From positions 124,001-188,000 of the forward strand of contig NZ_MWFK01000003.1 in assembly GCF_002078175.1 (NCBI RefSeq): a stretch of 64,000 nucleotides of DNA, in the 5' to 3' direction. The translations under genes were made by a program, and so were the position numbers. Positions 1 through 9,139 of the stretch are shown one piece after another; the stretch's first letter is position 1; each line of letters begins with the position of its first letter. Origin of the DNA: Streptomyces sp. M41(2017). Its GTDB lineage: Bacteria; Actinomycetota; Actinomycetes; Streptomycetales; Streptomycetaceae. Below the pieces are notes generated by a model. It had not been told where the DNA came from and searched no databases. It saw nothing but the letters and a program-made list of their open reading frames with translations.

Positions 1-1379
1 TAGACGGCGAGGTCGCCGGCACGGTCCGTACCGGTTGCCGCCTTGATGGCTTCCACCGCCGTACGGATACCGGCCGGGGTCAGCAGGTCGGCCTTCGTGT
101 CCGTCCCGGGATCGGTGACGGAGCGGGACGGCCTCGGCGGTGCGGAGGTCGGGCCCTTGGTCCGGGACGAGGACGCTTCCGGTGAACCGGCCGTGTCTCC
201 CCGACCCGAGTGGGTTCCGTCCGGCAGCAGGGTCCACACCAGGACTCCCGCCAGCACCGTTCCGACCACGGACGAAGCGATCGTGAGCGAGGACTTCGCC
301 CGGCCGCCGTGCCCGCGCACCGGCCGTGCCGGGCTCTCGGGACCGGCGGTCGGCGCAGCGAACGGGCCGGGCACGGCGTCGTGGGGAGTCGGAGGGCCGA
401 AGCCGGTCGGCGTTCCGACGCCGGGAGCGGGTTCGCTGCCGACGGCCGGCGGGTGAGGGGGAGGCGTCATCGACGGGGGTGCGAGCCGGTACGAGGTGCT
501 GTCGGCGTCCGGGCCGGGAACTCGCGACGTCGTGGCCCGCTCTCCGGACGCGTCCGCGAGCATCCGGTCCGCCGTCTCCGCGTCCGCACGGGTCGCAGGA
601 TCCTTCACCAGGACGGCCTCGAGGAAGCCGGTCAGTACACCGGCCTGGTGCGGCGGCGGGAGTTCCTCGCTGAGCAGGGCCGCCAGGGTGGCCAGGGTCG
701 TTCCCCTGCGCAGCGGATGACGTCCTTCGACGGCTACGTACAGCATCATCGCGAGGGACCACAGGTCGGAGGCCGGTCCGCCCTCGTCGCCGGCTATGCG
801 TTCGGGCGCCATGTAGTCGGGCGTTCCGATGATGGACCCGGTCGCGGTCAGGACCGTCGACTCTCTGATGGCCGCGATGCCGAAGTCGGTGAGGACCGGA
901 CGATGATCGGGCCTCAGCAGGACGTTGGCGGGCTTCACGTCCCGATGCTGGATGCCGACATCGTGCGCGGCCCGTAGCGCGGCCAGGACCTCGCGGCCGA
1001 GACGGGCGGCCGCGACAGGTGTGAGTGGTCCCTTCCCCAGTCGGTCCTGGAGTGATCCGCCGGTCACCAACTCCATGACGAGCCAGGGGTAGGTGTACTC
1101 GCCGCCATCCACCACGTGATGGATGGTGACCACGTTGGGGTGGTCGACACGGGCCAGCGCCCGCGCCTCCCGGAGCACCCGGGCCCGGAGCAGTGCCGCA
1201 CCCTGCGGATCGAATTCGGCAAGTCCCGGATCCGACGGCCGAACCTCTTTGAGCGCCACGGCCCGGTCGAGAACCACGTCGCGGGCTCTCCACACCGTGC
1301 CCATTCCGCCGCCGCCGAGCCGTGCTTCCAGCTCGAAGCGCCCATCGATGATCCGTCTGCCGGATTCTCCGTCGCTCAT
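1..1379 (-). CDS. Ser/Thr protein kinase, membrane-anchored (C-terminus beyond the window)
   Basis: Translation from the ATG at 1379 stays open to base 1, giving about 459 residues of a longer protein. An N-terminal Hanks-type kinase domain is complete. It has a glycine loop (LGGGGMG, about 21-27), ATP-binding Lys44 in ALKEV, catalytic HRDVKPANV (Asp147), DFG at 165-167 and MAPER at 190-194. A Pro-rich linker (about 285-360) leads to one transmembrane helix near 365-385, then a Thr/Ser/Pro-rich outer segment that runs off the window. This is the usual PknB/PASTA-like layout: cytosolic kinase, one helix, external sensor. The sensor type cannot be seen. It is transcribed divergently from the DUF3761 gene, and its substrates are unknown. 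Confidence 0.93.
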   Translation of the reverse strand, partial: MSDGESGRRIIDGRFELEARLGGGGMGTVWRARDVVLDRAVALKEVRPSDPGLAEFDPQGAALLRARVLREARALARVDHPNVVTIHHVVDGGEYTYPWLVMELVTGGSLQDRLGKGPLTPVAAARLGREVLAALRAAHDVGIQHRDVKPANVLLRPDHRPVLTDFGIAAIRESTVLTATGSIIGTPDYMAPERIAGDEGGPASDLWSLAMMLYVAVEGRHPLRRGTTLATLAALLSEELPPPHQAGVLTGFLEAVLVKDPATRADAETADRMLADASGERATTSRVPGPDADSTSYRLAPPSMTPPPHPPAVGSEPAPGVGTPTGFGPPTPHDAVPGPFAAPTAGPESPARPVRGHGGRAKSSLTIASSVVGTVLAGVLVWTLLPDGTHSGRGDTAGSPEASSSRTKGPTSAPPRPSRSVTDPGTDTKADLLTPAGIRTAVEAIKAATGTDRAGDLAV

Positions 1380-1541
1380 GGCCGGCAGCCTATGAGATGC
1401 CGGTGACACGGCCCCGACCAGGTGACGCGTATCCGTCCGTCCGTGATCGGCTACGACTGCGTCACCGTCCCCACACTTCTCTCACATGTCCTTCACATCT
1501 CCTGTTACGGTCGCCCCACCACGAAACGCCTTGGGGGGACC

Positions 1542-2066
1542 ATGTCGTACAACCAGCCGCCGCCGCCCGGACATTGGCCCCCGGCGGCGCCCGCCCCACA
1601 GCCGCACAGACCGAAGTGGGGCCGCAAGCGGTACATGCTGCCCGCCATCGGCCTGGCCTTCGTCATCGGCGTCGGCGCCGGTGGGAGCGGCCAGGACGAC
1701 ACCACCACGAAGACCGCGGCGACCAAGGCCCGGCCCGCCCCGACCGTCACCACCACGGCCACTGCGACGGAGACGGCGCGTCCGGAACCCGCGCCGACGG
1801 TGACCGCGACGAAGACGGTCAAGGTGAAGGTGACCGTGACCGCGAAGGCCGCCGCCGTCAGTGACTCCGGCGGCACATCCTCCGGAGGGTCCGGCGGCAC
1901 GTCGTCCGGAGGTTCCTCCGGAAGCGGCGGCTCAAGTTCCTCGGGCGGCTCCAGTGCCGCCGGGAACGGCGCCACCGCTCGCTGCAACGACGGCACTTTC
2001 TCGTACGCCGCCCACCACCAAGGGGCCTGCTCGCACCACGGAGGCGTGGCCGTCTTCTACAAATAG
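1542..2066 (+). CDS. DUF3761 membrane-anchored/secreted small protein
   Basis: A 174-residue protein starting at the ATG after GGGGGG at 1542. An earlier in-frame ATG at 1422 would add 40 residues unlike the family. The order is a Pro-rich cytosolic head, a hydrophobic segment (about 31-46, LPAIGLAFVIGVGAG), a Thr/Ala-rich stalk with charged TxT repeats, a Gly/Ser-rich linker (about 110-145), and a C-terminal DUF3761 module with the CNDG...HH..GACSHHGG signature and conserved Cys and His. DUF3761 has no established function. The arrangement suggests a module displayed outside the membrane. It is divergent from the kinase gene, so the two may share regulatory DNA at 1380-1541, but no clear operator is visible. 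Confidence 0.8.
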   Translation: MSYNQPPPPGHWPPAAPAPQPHRPKWGRKRYMLPAIGLAFVIGVGAGGSGQDDTTTKTAATKARPAPTVTTTATATETARPEPAPTVTATKTVKVKVTVTAKAAAVSDSGGTSSGGSGGTSSGGSSGSGGSSSSGGSSAAGNGATARCNDGTFSYAAHHQGACSHHGGVAVFYK

Positions 2067-2154
2067 GACCGCGCGGTACGGGCGCCGATGAGCACCGTGG
2101 ACTGAGCCTCACCGGCCATGAGCGAATCGATCGGCGCCCGGCGCCGCGCCGCCC

Positions 2155-3159
2155 TCACAGCCAGACGCGCCGAGCGGCCTGCCAGGCGAGTTGCATACGC
2201 GTCTCCGCGTCGGCCAGTTCCATCATGCGCTGGATGTGCCGCTGGACGGTGCGCCGGCTCAGTCCGAGCTGCGAGGCGATCGCCTTGTCGGTCACCCCGG
2301 CCACCAGCAGGGACAGAAGTTTCCGGTCGACCGGAGTCAGCGGCGACAGAGCATCCCTGTCGTCCGCGTCGACCGCGAGACCGCTGTCGTCCACCCGCAG
2401 GGGGACCGCGTCCTGCCAGTACCGCTCGAACAGGGCGATCAACGCGCTCAGCAGGTTGCTGTCCCTCACCAGTGCGGTGGTCGGCTCCCCCGGGCTTCCC
2501 GAGGGGCCGCCCGGCACCAGCGGGAAGATGGCGACGGACCGGTCGGCGATGGCGAGGCGCAGGGGCAGTTGGGGGGTCGACCGGGCCGTCTCTCCCGCAC
2601 GTACCCCCGCGACCACGTTGTCGACGGCGCCCTCGTCGTCGAAGAACGCCTTCTCGTAGAGCACTCGGTATCGCACGCCGCGAGCGAGTGCTTCGAACTC
2701 CTCGGTGTTGCTGCCGGAGGGCATGGCCACGTACTCGGCCTTGCAGAACCAGAGCATCTCGTCCCGCGCGCTGGTCTGGATCTGTCGCAACTGCTGACGC
2801 AGGGCCTCGGCACCGGTGATGACTTCGAGGAGCTGGCTCGCATCGTGGCGGCGCACCGTCTCCTGGTACGTCTGGATGAGCTGCGCCGCCTCGCTCCGAG
2901 CGAGATCCAGCGCTTCGGCGCTCTGCTTCAGACGGGGCAGCAGAGCCACGTCCGGTGGAGCGGCCCTGAAGTGGCGGGGGGTTCCGTCCGTGTGGCTGGC
3001 GAGCCCCGCGGCGGTCAGTGCGTCCAGGATCTCCGCCGCCTGCGCTTCGGCCAAGCCGGACCGGGCAGCGACGTCCCGGGCGCTGACACGCCCCGAGAGA
3101 ACGAGCATGCGGTACACGGCTTCTTCTGCCGGAGAAATTCCGGCGGGTTCCAGAGACAC
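2155..3159 (-). CDS. TrmB/LuxR-family transcriptional regulator
   Basis: A 334-residue regulator beginning with GTG at 3159, behind an AG-rich ribosome site (GGAGGG). The N-terminus (about 8-75) is a TrmB-like winged helix (AEEAVYRMLVLSG...DVAARSGL). The middle is a phospholipase-D-like or TrmB effector region. The C-terminus (about 270-334) is a LuxR helix-turn-helix (LSLLVAGVTDKAIASQLGLS followed by RTVQRHI). This two-headed architecture is common in Streptomyces, often beside natural-product or protease genes, and ligands are generally unknown. It is transcribed in the same direction as the large subtilisin upstream, but a terminator hairpin separates the two. Its target is not evident. 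Confidence 0.85.
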   Translation of the reverse strand: MSLEPAGISPAEEAVYRMLVLSGRVSARDVAARSGLAEAQAAEILDALTAAGLASHTDGTPRHFRAAPPDVALLPRLKQSAEALDLARSEAAQLIQTYQETVRRHDASQLLEVITGAEALRQQLRQIQTSARDEMLWFCKAEYVAMPSGSNTEEFEALARGVRYRVLYEKAFFDDEGAVDNVVAGVRAGETARSTPQLPLRLAIADRSVAIFPLVPGGPSGSPGEPTTALVRDSNLLSALIALFERYWQDAVPLRVDDSGLAVDADDRDALSPLTPVDRKLLSLLVAGVTDKAIASQLGLSRRTVQRHIQRMMELADAETRMQLAWQAARRVWL

Positions 3160-3221
3160 TGCCGCCCTCCCCCTACGAGCGGCTGCGACAGTTGAAGACT
3201 GTACTACGAGGGTGGGTCGTC

Positions 3222-3258
3222 GGGGCGGGTGACGACGTCGGACGCCGTCACCCGCCCC
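3222..3258. terminator. Hairpin terminator after the subtilisin gene
   Basis: Perfect 13-bp inverted repeat, GGGGCGGGTGACG at 3222-3234 and its complement at 3246-3258, with an 11-nt loop. It lies just beyond the stop codon of the leftward subtilisin gene (3271). There is no T tract, which is usual for Streptomyces hairpin terminators. Confidence 0.75.
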
Positions 3259-3270
3259 ACGCCATCTCCG

Positions 3271-6200
3271 TCAGCGGCTCACCCCGTAGGCGCGGCGCAC
3301 GGTCTGCCGCACGCTGCTCCCGTTGTCGGCCGTGGCGGTGACCCGAAGCGACACGAACGCCTTGCCCCGCGCGGACGACGGACGGCCCACCTGGGCGTCA
3401 AAGGAATTGCGTCCGCGGTCGCGCACCTTCGCCCGCGCCCAGGTCCGGCCGTCGTCGTACGAGGCCTCGACGCGGACGTCCACCCCGTGCGGAACCGTCA
3501 ACCCGTCCTGGGCCCGGACCTTCACTCCGATCGTGGTCGTGCTCGCGGAACGCACCGAGTTGTGCGCGTCGACCGGTACGTCGTAGTCGAGTTGGAGCAG
3601 CGAGAGGGGTGTGGCCCGTGCCGTCCGGCCCGAACGGAAGGTCCAGGACGTCGTCGTGGCCGTGCCGTATTTCCAGTCGTCCGAGGAGCGCGCGGTCGAC
3701 AGCTCCAGCCGGTACGTCGACGCACCCGCCGGTACCTCCACGTCGGACCAGGCACTGTCCATCTCCCCGATCCTCACTCCGTCCCGGTAGAGCTGTGCGG
3801 CAGCGCTGTCACCGGCCTGCGCGGCGACGGAGGTTCCGATGCCACCGTCGCCGGTCACCGCCAGGCGCGACCAGTGGCCGTTCTCCGAGTCGGTGAACTC
3901 GGGTATGCGCAGGCGCAATTGATCACCGTCGCGGACGGTGGGTGTCTCGAAGCGGGCCGGGATCGACGGGCGGGCCACGGCCCCCTGCCAGGTCTCGTGT
4001 CCCTGCGTACCGGCCTGGTAGGTGCGTGGTGCGTCCCGCAGCCCGACGGCGAGCGGCATGTCGACGTCGAACGTCGTGGTGTAGTGCACGAGATGCTGCC
4101 AGCTGGTGTCGTCCGCGCTGACGTACTCGGTGCGGTCGAACCCGGTCGGCACGAAGCGGGTGTACTGGAGCCAGGCCGTGTCCTGGTACGGGCGCCTGGC
4201 GAAGCGCTGTTCGCCGGCCCAGCCATTGCCCCCGTTGTCCGCGTAGGTCGCGTGGACGACGGCGGTGTTCCGTTCGGAGACCGTGTAGACGACGTGCTGG
4301 GGAATGCGCTGTTTCGAGACCTGCACGACGTCGTACAGGTAGGGGCTCTCGGCCGTGCCCGCGAACCTCACGGTGGTCGGGTGGGCGCGAGCCCGTGCCG
4401 CCAGCTGGGCGCCCGTGCTCGCTCCGACGCGGACCGTCGGAAGGGCCCACCGGTCGCCGACGGGTGACCAGCGCGTCCAGCCGATGTCACTGAAGTGCAC
4501 CAGCATCAGCGCACGGACACCCGCGTGTGCGGCTTTCCGGGCCAACTCCTGTTCGTCGACGCCGTCGTTGTTGGTGACGAGCGCCAGGCGGCCGCGGGCG
4601 TGCGTGAACGAGGGGTGCGCCGCGTCGCCCGCGTCGACCGCGGTCAGGGTCGCCCCGCCGTTGCCGAACAGCGGCGAAGCGGGCATGTAGTAGACGTCCG
4701 GGGCCGGCTTCGTTCCTTGCACCTTCATGGTGAGGAGGGGCGCGACCAGCTGCCATCGGGAGGAGAACTCGAACGTTCCCTCGGTGACGGTGTCGGTGGG
4801 GCTGACGTACAGCCGTTTCGCGACGTCGAAGTACATGGTGCCCGCCGTCAGGCTGTGGCCGTCGAGCCGGCGGTACGTCTGGTAGCTGAAGATGCCGCGC
4901 TGTTCGGCGGGCCTGGGCGTGCGGATGGTGACCGGCGTGGTCTTCCGCGCGTCCAGGGTGACGGTTCTGTCCTTGGTCACCTCGACCTGGGGCAGGACGA
5001 CCTGGCGCAGCTCGTCGCCGTCGCTCGCTTTGTCGGTGGTGGCGTAGTCCAGTTGGTAGACGCCTTCCTCGACCTCGGCGACAGCGTTGTCAGGATCCGT
5101 GTAGCCGACGAATCCGTCGGCGCCCCAGATGGTCGGCAGCGCCTGAACGCGTTTGCCGTCCTTGTCGTACGTCCTGACCGTGATCCGGTGGATCGGACCG
5201 TGCACGACCAGGCTGAGCGTGGTGTGAGCGGCGGCCTTCCCGTCGGAGGACGCGGCGGTCACGTAGCCGTAGTACTTGCCCTGCCGGGCCTTCGCCGGAT
5301 CGACGGCGACGGGAACCTCTACCGTGCTGTGCGCCGGAAGCCGCACGGAGTCGGAGCCGAGCCGCACAGCCCCCTCCCCCGGGGTCGTCCCGCCCTGGGT
5401 CGTGAGGTGGGCGGTCAGCGCGAGAGTGATGTCGGCGTCGGAGCTGTTCGTGTAACGAAGAGGAAGCGTACGGGCGTTGCCGGAGCCGGTCTCGAAGGTA
5501 CCCAGCGTGACACCGCCGGTGGCCGTCACCGAGCCCAGTACGGCGGCAGGCAGGTCGATGCGACCGCCGCCCTGCTCACTGACCTCTTGTCCCGGCACCG
5601 TGTGTGCCGTACTCGTCAGGGCGTCCTTGAGCCGGGATCCCGTCCAGTCCGGATGGCGCTGCGCGAGCAACGCGGCCGCGCCCGCCACATGCGGGGTGGC
5701 CATCGAAGTGCCGGAGGCCGCGACGTAGTTCGCGTCGACCGGGTCGCCCATGGTGGTACCCGCGGCCCGCGCCGCGACGATACCGACGCCGGGCGCCGTC
5801 ACATCCGGCTTCACCGCACCGTCACCCGCACGGGGACCGCGGCTGGAGAACGGTGCGAGGGAGTCGTCCCTGTCCACCGCGCCGACGGTGAGGGCGGCGT
5901 CGGCCGCGCCCGGAGAGCCGACGGTGCCCGCGCCCTGCTCACCGCTGTTGCCCGCGGCCACGACGAACAGAGCGCCGGTACGGTCGCTGAGCTCGTTCAC
6001 CGCCAGGCTCATCGGGTCCGTGCCGTCGGTGGCCTGGTCGGATCCCAGGCTCATGTTGACCACCTTGGCACCCTGCTCAGTGGCCCATTCCATCCCGGCG
6101 ATGACCTGCGACTCCGACCCGAACCCGTCGTCGCCGAGGACCTTGCCGACCAGGAGCTGTGCCGCCGGCGCCACTCCCTTACGTGTACCTCCGGATGCGG

Positions 6201-7041
6201 CGCCGGTCCCGCCCACGATCGACGCCACGTGCGTACCGTGGCCGAAGACGTCGTTCGTGCCCGTGCTGCCGGAGAAGTCCTGTGCCGCGGCGATCCGTCC
6301 GGCGAGATCCGGGTGGGTCTGGTCGACCCCGGTGTCCAGGACCGCGACCTTGACACCCTCTCCGTGGTAACCGGCGTCCCACACCGCCGGGGCGCCGATC
6401 TGGGCGGTACTGCGGTCAAGGACGGCGTTCACCCGGCCGTCGAGCCACACCCGAGGCGCGGTCCTGATGTCCGCGGCCGTCGTCCGGCTGTCGTCGGCCC
6501 CGGTGATTTCCTTCCAGAACGCGCCGAGGTCTCCGTCGGCCACCCGCACCGACTGTGCCCCGATGCTCTTGAGCCGGCGGACCGGGGACTTGTCCGCGGC
6601 GAAGGCCGTCAGCCGGTCCACGGCCCCGGCTTCGACCCCGGCGGGCCGACTCACGATGAGTGGAAGAGCACGTGTGTGGGCGGTGTCGTAGTGCTGCGCG
6701 ACCAGGGCCGTCACGTCGAAGAGGCCGCGGTCGAGTCGGCCCGACGCCACCAGGTCACCGGCATCCGAGGGGAGGACCGTCAGATGCCCGTCGTGTTCGA
6801 AGGTCCGGAAGAGGATGCGCTTGCGACCCGGGCCCGGCTCGACCGAGGCGACCTGCTTCCCGTCCGCGGAGGCCCCTACGGTCACGCTGTCGCCGGTGAG
6901 CAGCCGCACCGTGGCGGTGGGGGCCGTGCTCGCCACCTTCGTGGATCCGGCCGCGTCCGCGCGAGCGGCCACCGGTGCCACCGCTCCCGCCGTGAGGGCC
7001 AGCCCCGCCGATATTGCCGCCATCAGGCGGATCCGTCTCAT
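3271..7041 (-). CDS. Secreted S8 subtilisin-family serine protease (large form)
   Basis: A 1256-residue secreted protease. The ATG at 7041 follows GAGGAAAGG at good spacing and opens a twin-Arg-like signal (MRRIRLMAAI..., cleavage after about residue 29). An upstream in-frame start adds 13 residues with no ribosome site. A propeptide spans about 30-215. The catalytic triad is visible: Asp236 in DTGVD, His268 in GHGTHV and Ser445 in GTSMATPH. The oxyanion Asn lies in AAGNSG. After residue 520 come beta-rich domains, one resembling a PA insert (about 840-900, with a run ALVTNNDGVDEQELARKAA), then a long C-terminal tail. This matches the long Streptomyces subtilisins of about 1100-1250 residues. 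It is probably nutritional or developmental; the substrate is unknown. Confidence 0.93.
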   Translation of the reverse strand: MRRIRLMAAISAGLALTAGAVAPVAARADAAGSTKVASTAPTATVRLLTGDSVTVGASADGKQVASVEPGPGRKRILFRTFEHDGHLTVLPSDAGDLVASGRLDRGLFDVTALVAQHYDTAHTRALPLIVSRPAGVEAGAVDRLTAFAADKSPVRRLKSIGAQSVRVADGDLGAFWKEITGADDSRTTAADIRTAPRVWLDGRVNAVLDRSTAQIGAPAVWDAGYHGEGVKVAVLDTGVDQTHPDLAGRIAAAQDFSGSTGTNDVFGHGTHVASIVGGTGAASGGTRKGVAPAAQLLVGKVLGDDGFGSESQVIAGMEWATEQGAKVVNMSLGSDQATDGTDPMSLAVNELSDRTGALFVVAAGNSGEQGAGTVGSPGAADAALTVGAVDRDDSLAPFSSRGPRAGDGAVKPDVTAPGVGIVAARAAGTTMGDPVDANYVAASGTSMATPHVAGAAALLAQRHPDWTGSRLKDALTSTAHTVPGQEVSEQGGGRIDLPAAVLGSVTATGGVTLGTFETGSGNARTLPLRYTNSSDADITLALTAHLTTQGGTTPGEGAVRLGSDSVRLPAHSTVEVPVAVDPAKARQGKYYGYVTAASSDGKAAAHTTLSLVVHGPIHRITVRTYDKDGKRVQALPTIWGADGFVGYTDPDNAVAEVEEGVYQLDYATTDKASDGDELRQVVLPQVEVTKDRTVTLDARKTTPVTIRTPRPAEQRGIFSYQTYRRLDGHSLTAGTMYFDVAKRLYVSPTDTVTEGTFEFSSRWQLVAPLLTMKVQGTKPAPDVYYMPASPLFGNGGATLTAVDAGDAAHPSFTHARGRLALVTNNDGVDEQELARKAAHAGVRALMLVHFSDIGWTRWSPVGDRWALPTVRVGASTGAQLAARARAHPTTVRFAGTAESPYLYDVVQVSKQRIPQHVVYTVSERNTAVVHATYADNGGNGWAGEQRFARRPYQDTAWLQYTRFVPTGFDRTEYVSADDTSWQHLVHYTTTFDVDMPLAVGLRDAPRTYQAGTQGHETWQGAVARPSIPARFETPTVRDGDQLRLRIPEFTDSENGHWSRLAVTGDGGIGTSVAAQAGDSAAAQLYRDGVRIGEMDSAWSDVEVPAGASTYRLELSTARSSDDWKYGTATTTSWTFRSGRTARATPLSLLQLDYDVPVDAHNSVRSASTTTIGVKVRAQDGLTVPHGVDVRVEASYDDGRTWARAKVRDRGRNSFDAQVGRPSSARGKAFVSLRVTATADNGSSVRQTVRRAYGVSR

Positions 7042-7076
7042 CAGTCTCGTGCCTTTCCTCGAACACAGGCTTTTGT

Positions 7077-7088
7077 TCAACCGGTTGA
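7077..7088. promoter_or_regulatory. Palindrome TCAACCGGTTGA upstream of the subtilisin gene
   Basis: Perfect 12-bp palindrome ending 36 bp upstream of the subtilisin ATG. It has a CG centre and AACC/GGTT arms, typical of LacI-type operators. The cognate protein is unknown. This is inference from sequence form only. Confidence 0.4.
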
Positions 7089-7209
7089 CAGAATCCGGTG
7101 ATCACGAGCCGGGTGTCACGCCTATCGGGTGGCACAGGTGCGACATGTCCCAAGGGCGACAGACGCTTGCCCGGTGACGGGCCCGCGGCGACTGGTGTAC
7201 GGAAAGGGC

Positions 7210-7239
7210 GATGCCCGGCAGTGGGGGCTGCCGGGCATC
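7210..7239. terminator. Hairpin terminator after the chitinase gene
   Basis: Perfect 12-bp stem, GATGCCCGGCAG at 7210-7221 pairing with 7228-7239, with loop TGGGGG. It sits 21 bp past the chitinase stop codon (7260, leftward) and upstream of the subtilisin promoter, so it separates the two secreted-enzyme genes. Confidence 0.8.
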
Positions 7240-7259
7240 ACCGTGGAGCGCCGTCACGT

Positions 7260-8783
7260 TCAGCAGGCGCCGAGATCCTGCCAGACGCCCCACTCGCCGG
7301 TGGTGCCGGGCTCCTCGCCCTGCGTCCACCACTTGGCTTTCCAGTTGTGTCCCTTGTGCGAGACCTGCTGGCCTCCGGTGTAGACCGTGCCGGTCGCCCA
7401 GGCGGCAGCCGTGCACTGGGCGCCTGAGCCACCGGTGACGGTCAGGGCGTAGGTCGCCGTGTGACTGCCGGAGGCGCTCGTACCGGTGACTTTGATGCTG
7501 TACGTGCCCGAAGCGGTCGCCTTCGCCGTGCTGAGGGTGAGCGTCGACGAGCCGCCCGCTGTGACGGAGGCGGGGCTCAGCGAGGCGGTGACGCCCGCGG
7601 GGGCCCCACTGACGGTCAGGTTCACCGTCTTCGCCGTGCCCGCCGTCACCGCGGTCTTCACCGTGGCGGTGGTCGCGTTGCCGGCCGCCACCGATCCGGA
7701 GGCAGGGGCCGCGCTCACCGAGAAGTCGTCGCCGGGCGTGGTGGTACCGCCGGTGAAGGGCGCGAAGACGTGGGTGAAGTCCCAGGTGTTCTGCTGGATG
7801 CCGGAGCAGCCGTCGGCGGCCGCACCGCCCGGGCAGCTGCCGTTGTCGCGCTGGAGCGCCCAGAACGACAAGGTGTTGATTCCCTTGGCCACCGCCCAGT
7901 CGTAGACCTGAGCGGCATTGGCCAGGGTGAACGTCTCGGCCGGCCCGAAGTCGTCGACACCCGGCATCTCGGTGATGCCGATCATGCCCCACAGCTGGGC
8001 GGAGGTCTTGCTCGGGTAGAGCTGCGCGAGCTGGTCGTACAGCCCCTGCGCCGCGGTCTGGGTGTCGGTGGCCATGTTGTGGGTGGCGTTGTCGTAGTAG
8101 TCGAACGTCATGATGTTCGCCACGTCGACGCGCGCTCCGTTGGTGACCGCGCTGCGCAGGACTGCGAGGCCCTCGGAGGTCAGGCCGGAGGTGGTCGTCG
8201 GGAGCGTGTAGGAGATCTCCACCGTGCGACCGGCGGCCGCCGCCCAGTCCTGGACCAGCTTGATGGCCTTGTTCCGCCGGTTGATCCCCGCTGTGTTGTT
8301 CAGCGAGTCGACCTCGATGTCCATGTCGAGGCGCGAGATGTCGTACGTCGTGATGACCTTCTCGTAGGCCGCGGCGATCTGGTTGACATCGGTGCAGCTG
8401 TCCGCGATCTCGGTGCCGGTGGTGTCCGCGGTGTAGCCGCCGAACGAGGGGATGACGTCCCCGCCGTTCGCCTGGATGGTGCGGATGTCGGAGCCGAAGC
8501 TGGCGGAGGAGACCGGAAGGCTGGTGTCGCCGCTCCAGTACGGCGTGCAGGAGCCCGCGGACGCGGTCTGGAGGAACGCCATGGTCAGGTGTTTGGCCCC
8601 GGACTGGGCGGCCAGGGCAGCCGGGCTCTCGCCGGTCCACGCCTCGAAGTAGGGAGCGAAGACATGCTTGGGCAGGGGGGTTGCCGCCTGAGCGGTACCG
8701 GCACCCACCGCGGCCAGCCCGACGGTGGCCACCGTCGCGGCCACCGCGGCCAGAACCGCGCGGGCGGATCGTATGCGTCTCAT
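7260..8783 (-). CDS. Secreted GH18 chitinase with C-terminal chitin-binding module
   Basis: A 507-residue endochitinase. The ATG at 8783 opens a signal peptide (MRRIRSARAV..., cleavage after AQA near 33). An upstream in-frame start at 8870 would add 29 non-signal residues. The GH18 barrel (about 37-345) carries the acidic motif DMDIE at 153-157, whose final Glu157 should be the proton donor of DxxDxDxE. An Ig-like/FN3-like linker domain (about 355-450, Thr/Ala/Ser-rich beta strands) is followed by a CBM5/12-type module (about 456-507) with the aromatic WKAKWWTQGEEP patch. It would hydrolyse chitin outside the cell. The upstream DNA carries two DasR-type sites, consistent with induction by chitin and N-acetylglucosamine. 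Confidence 0.94.
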   Translation of the reverse strand: MRRIRSARAVLAAVAATVATVGLAAVGAGTAQAATPLPKHVFAPYFEAWTGESPAALAAQSGAKHLTMAFLQTASAGSCTPYWSGDTSLPVSSASFGSDIRTIQANGGDVIPSFGGYTADTTGTEIADSCTDVNQIAAAYEKVITTYDISRLDMDIEVDSLNNTAGINRRNKAIKLVQDWAAAAGRTVEISYTLPTTTSGLTSEGLAVLRSAVTNGARVDVANIMTFDYYDNATHNMATDTQTAAQGLYDQLAQLYPSKTSAQLWGMIGITEMPGVDDFGPAETFTLANAAQVYDWAVAKGINTLSFWALQRDNGSCPGGAAADGCSGIQQNTWDFTHVFAPFTGGTTTPGDDFSVSAAPASGSVAAGNATTATVKTAVTAGTAKTVNLTVSGAPAGVTASLSPASVTAGGSSTLTLSTAKATASGTYSIKVTGTSASGSHTATYALTVTGGSGAQCTAAAWATGTVYTGGQQVSHKGHNWKAKWWTQGEEPGTTGEWGVWQDLGAC

Positions 8784-8868
8784 CGGTGTCCCAGCTGTAG
8801 GGTCCGCCAACTCCGGTCTGTGGCATTGGCGTTCAGGTACGGAATACCGTGGCGGCCGCAGCCGGGTC

Positions 8869-8901
8869 AATGGTCTGGACCAAGAGAGGACTAGACCAAT
8901 T
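8869..8901 (-). promoter_or_regulatory. Tandem DasR-type sites (chitinase direct repeats)
   Basis: Read on the minus strand, TGGTCTAGTCCT (8898-8887) is followed by TGGTCCAGACCA (8882-8871). These direct repeats have starts 16 bp apart. The consensus dre core is TGGTCTAGACCA, and paired 12-bp repeats of this type are the known control element of Streptomyces chitinase promoters (DasR binding, chitin induction). They lie about 88-115 bp upstream of the chitinase ATG. Confidence 0.85.
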
Positions 8902-9139
8902 TGGCCATATGAGGGCCCGCTCGCTCCCCAGCAGGCGCATCACGTGCTGGACCACTCCCCCGCCCCCTCGACGGTCGGGCGCCACGAGACGCGGAGAAGC
9001 CGCACCCCGTCCCGGTGGCGCCGAGTCCGACCGCGGCGACGCCAGGACCGCCGGAGGGGTAACCCACCCTCCCGGAGGACGGCCGGACCGGCCCCGCTTC
9101 CGCATGCGACGACGAGAAACCGGCCATAGCCTCGCCCTT

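Noticed and set aside
4495..7101. Open frame of 868 codons on the plus strand
   Set aside because: Lies opposite the subtilisin gene, whose catalytic triad is clear; the frame has no domain and its Arg/Gly/Val content is typical of a shadow in high-GC DNA.
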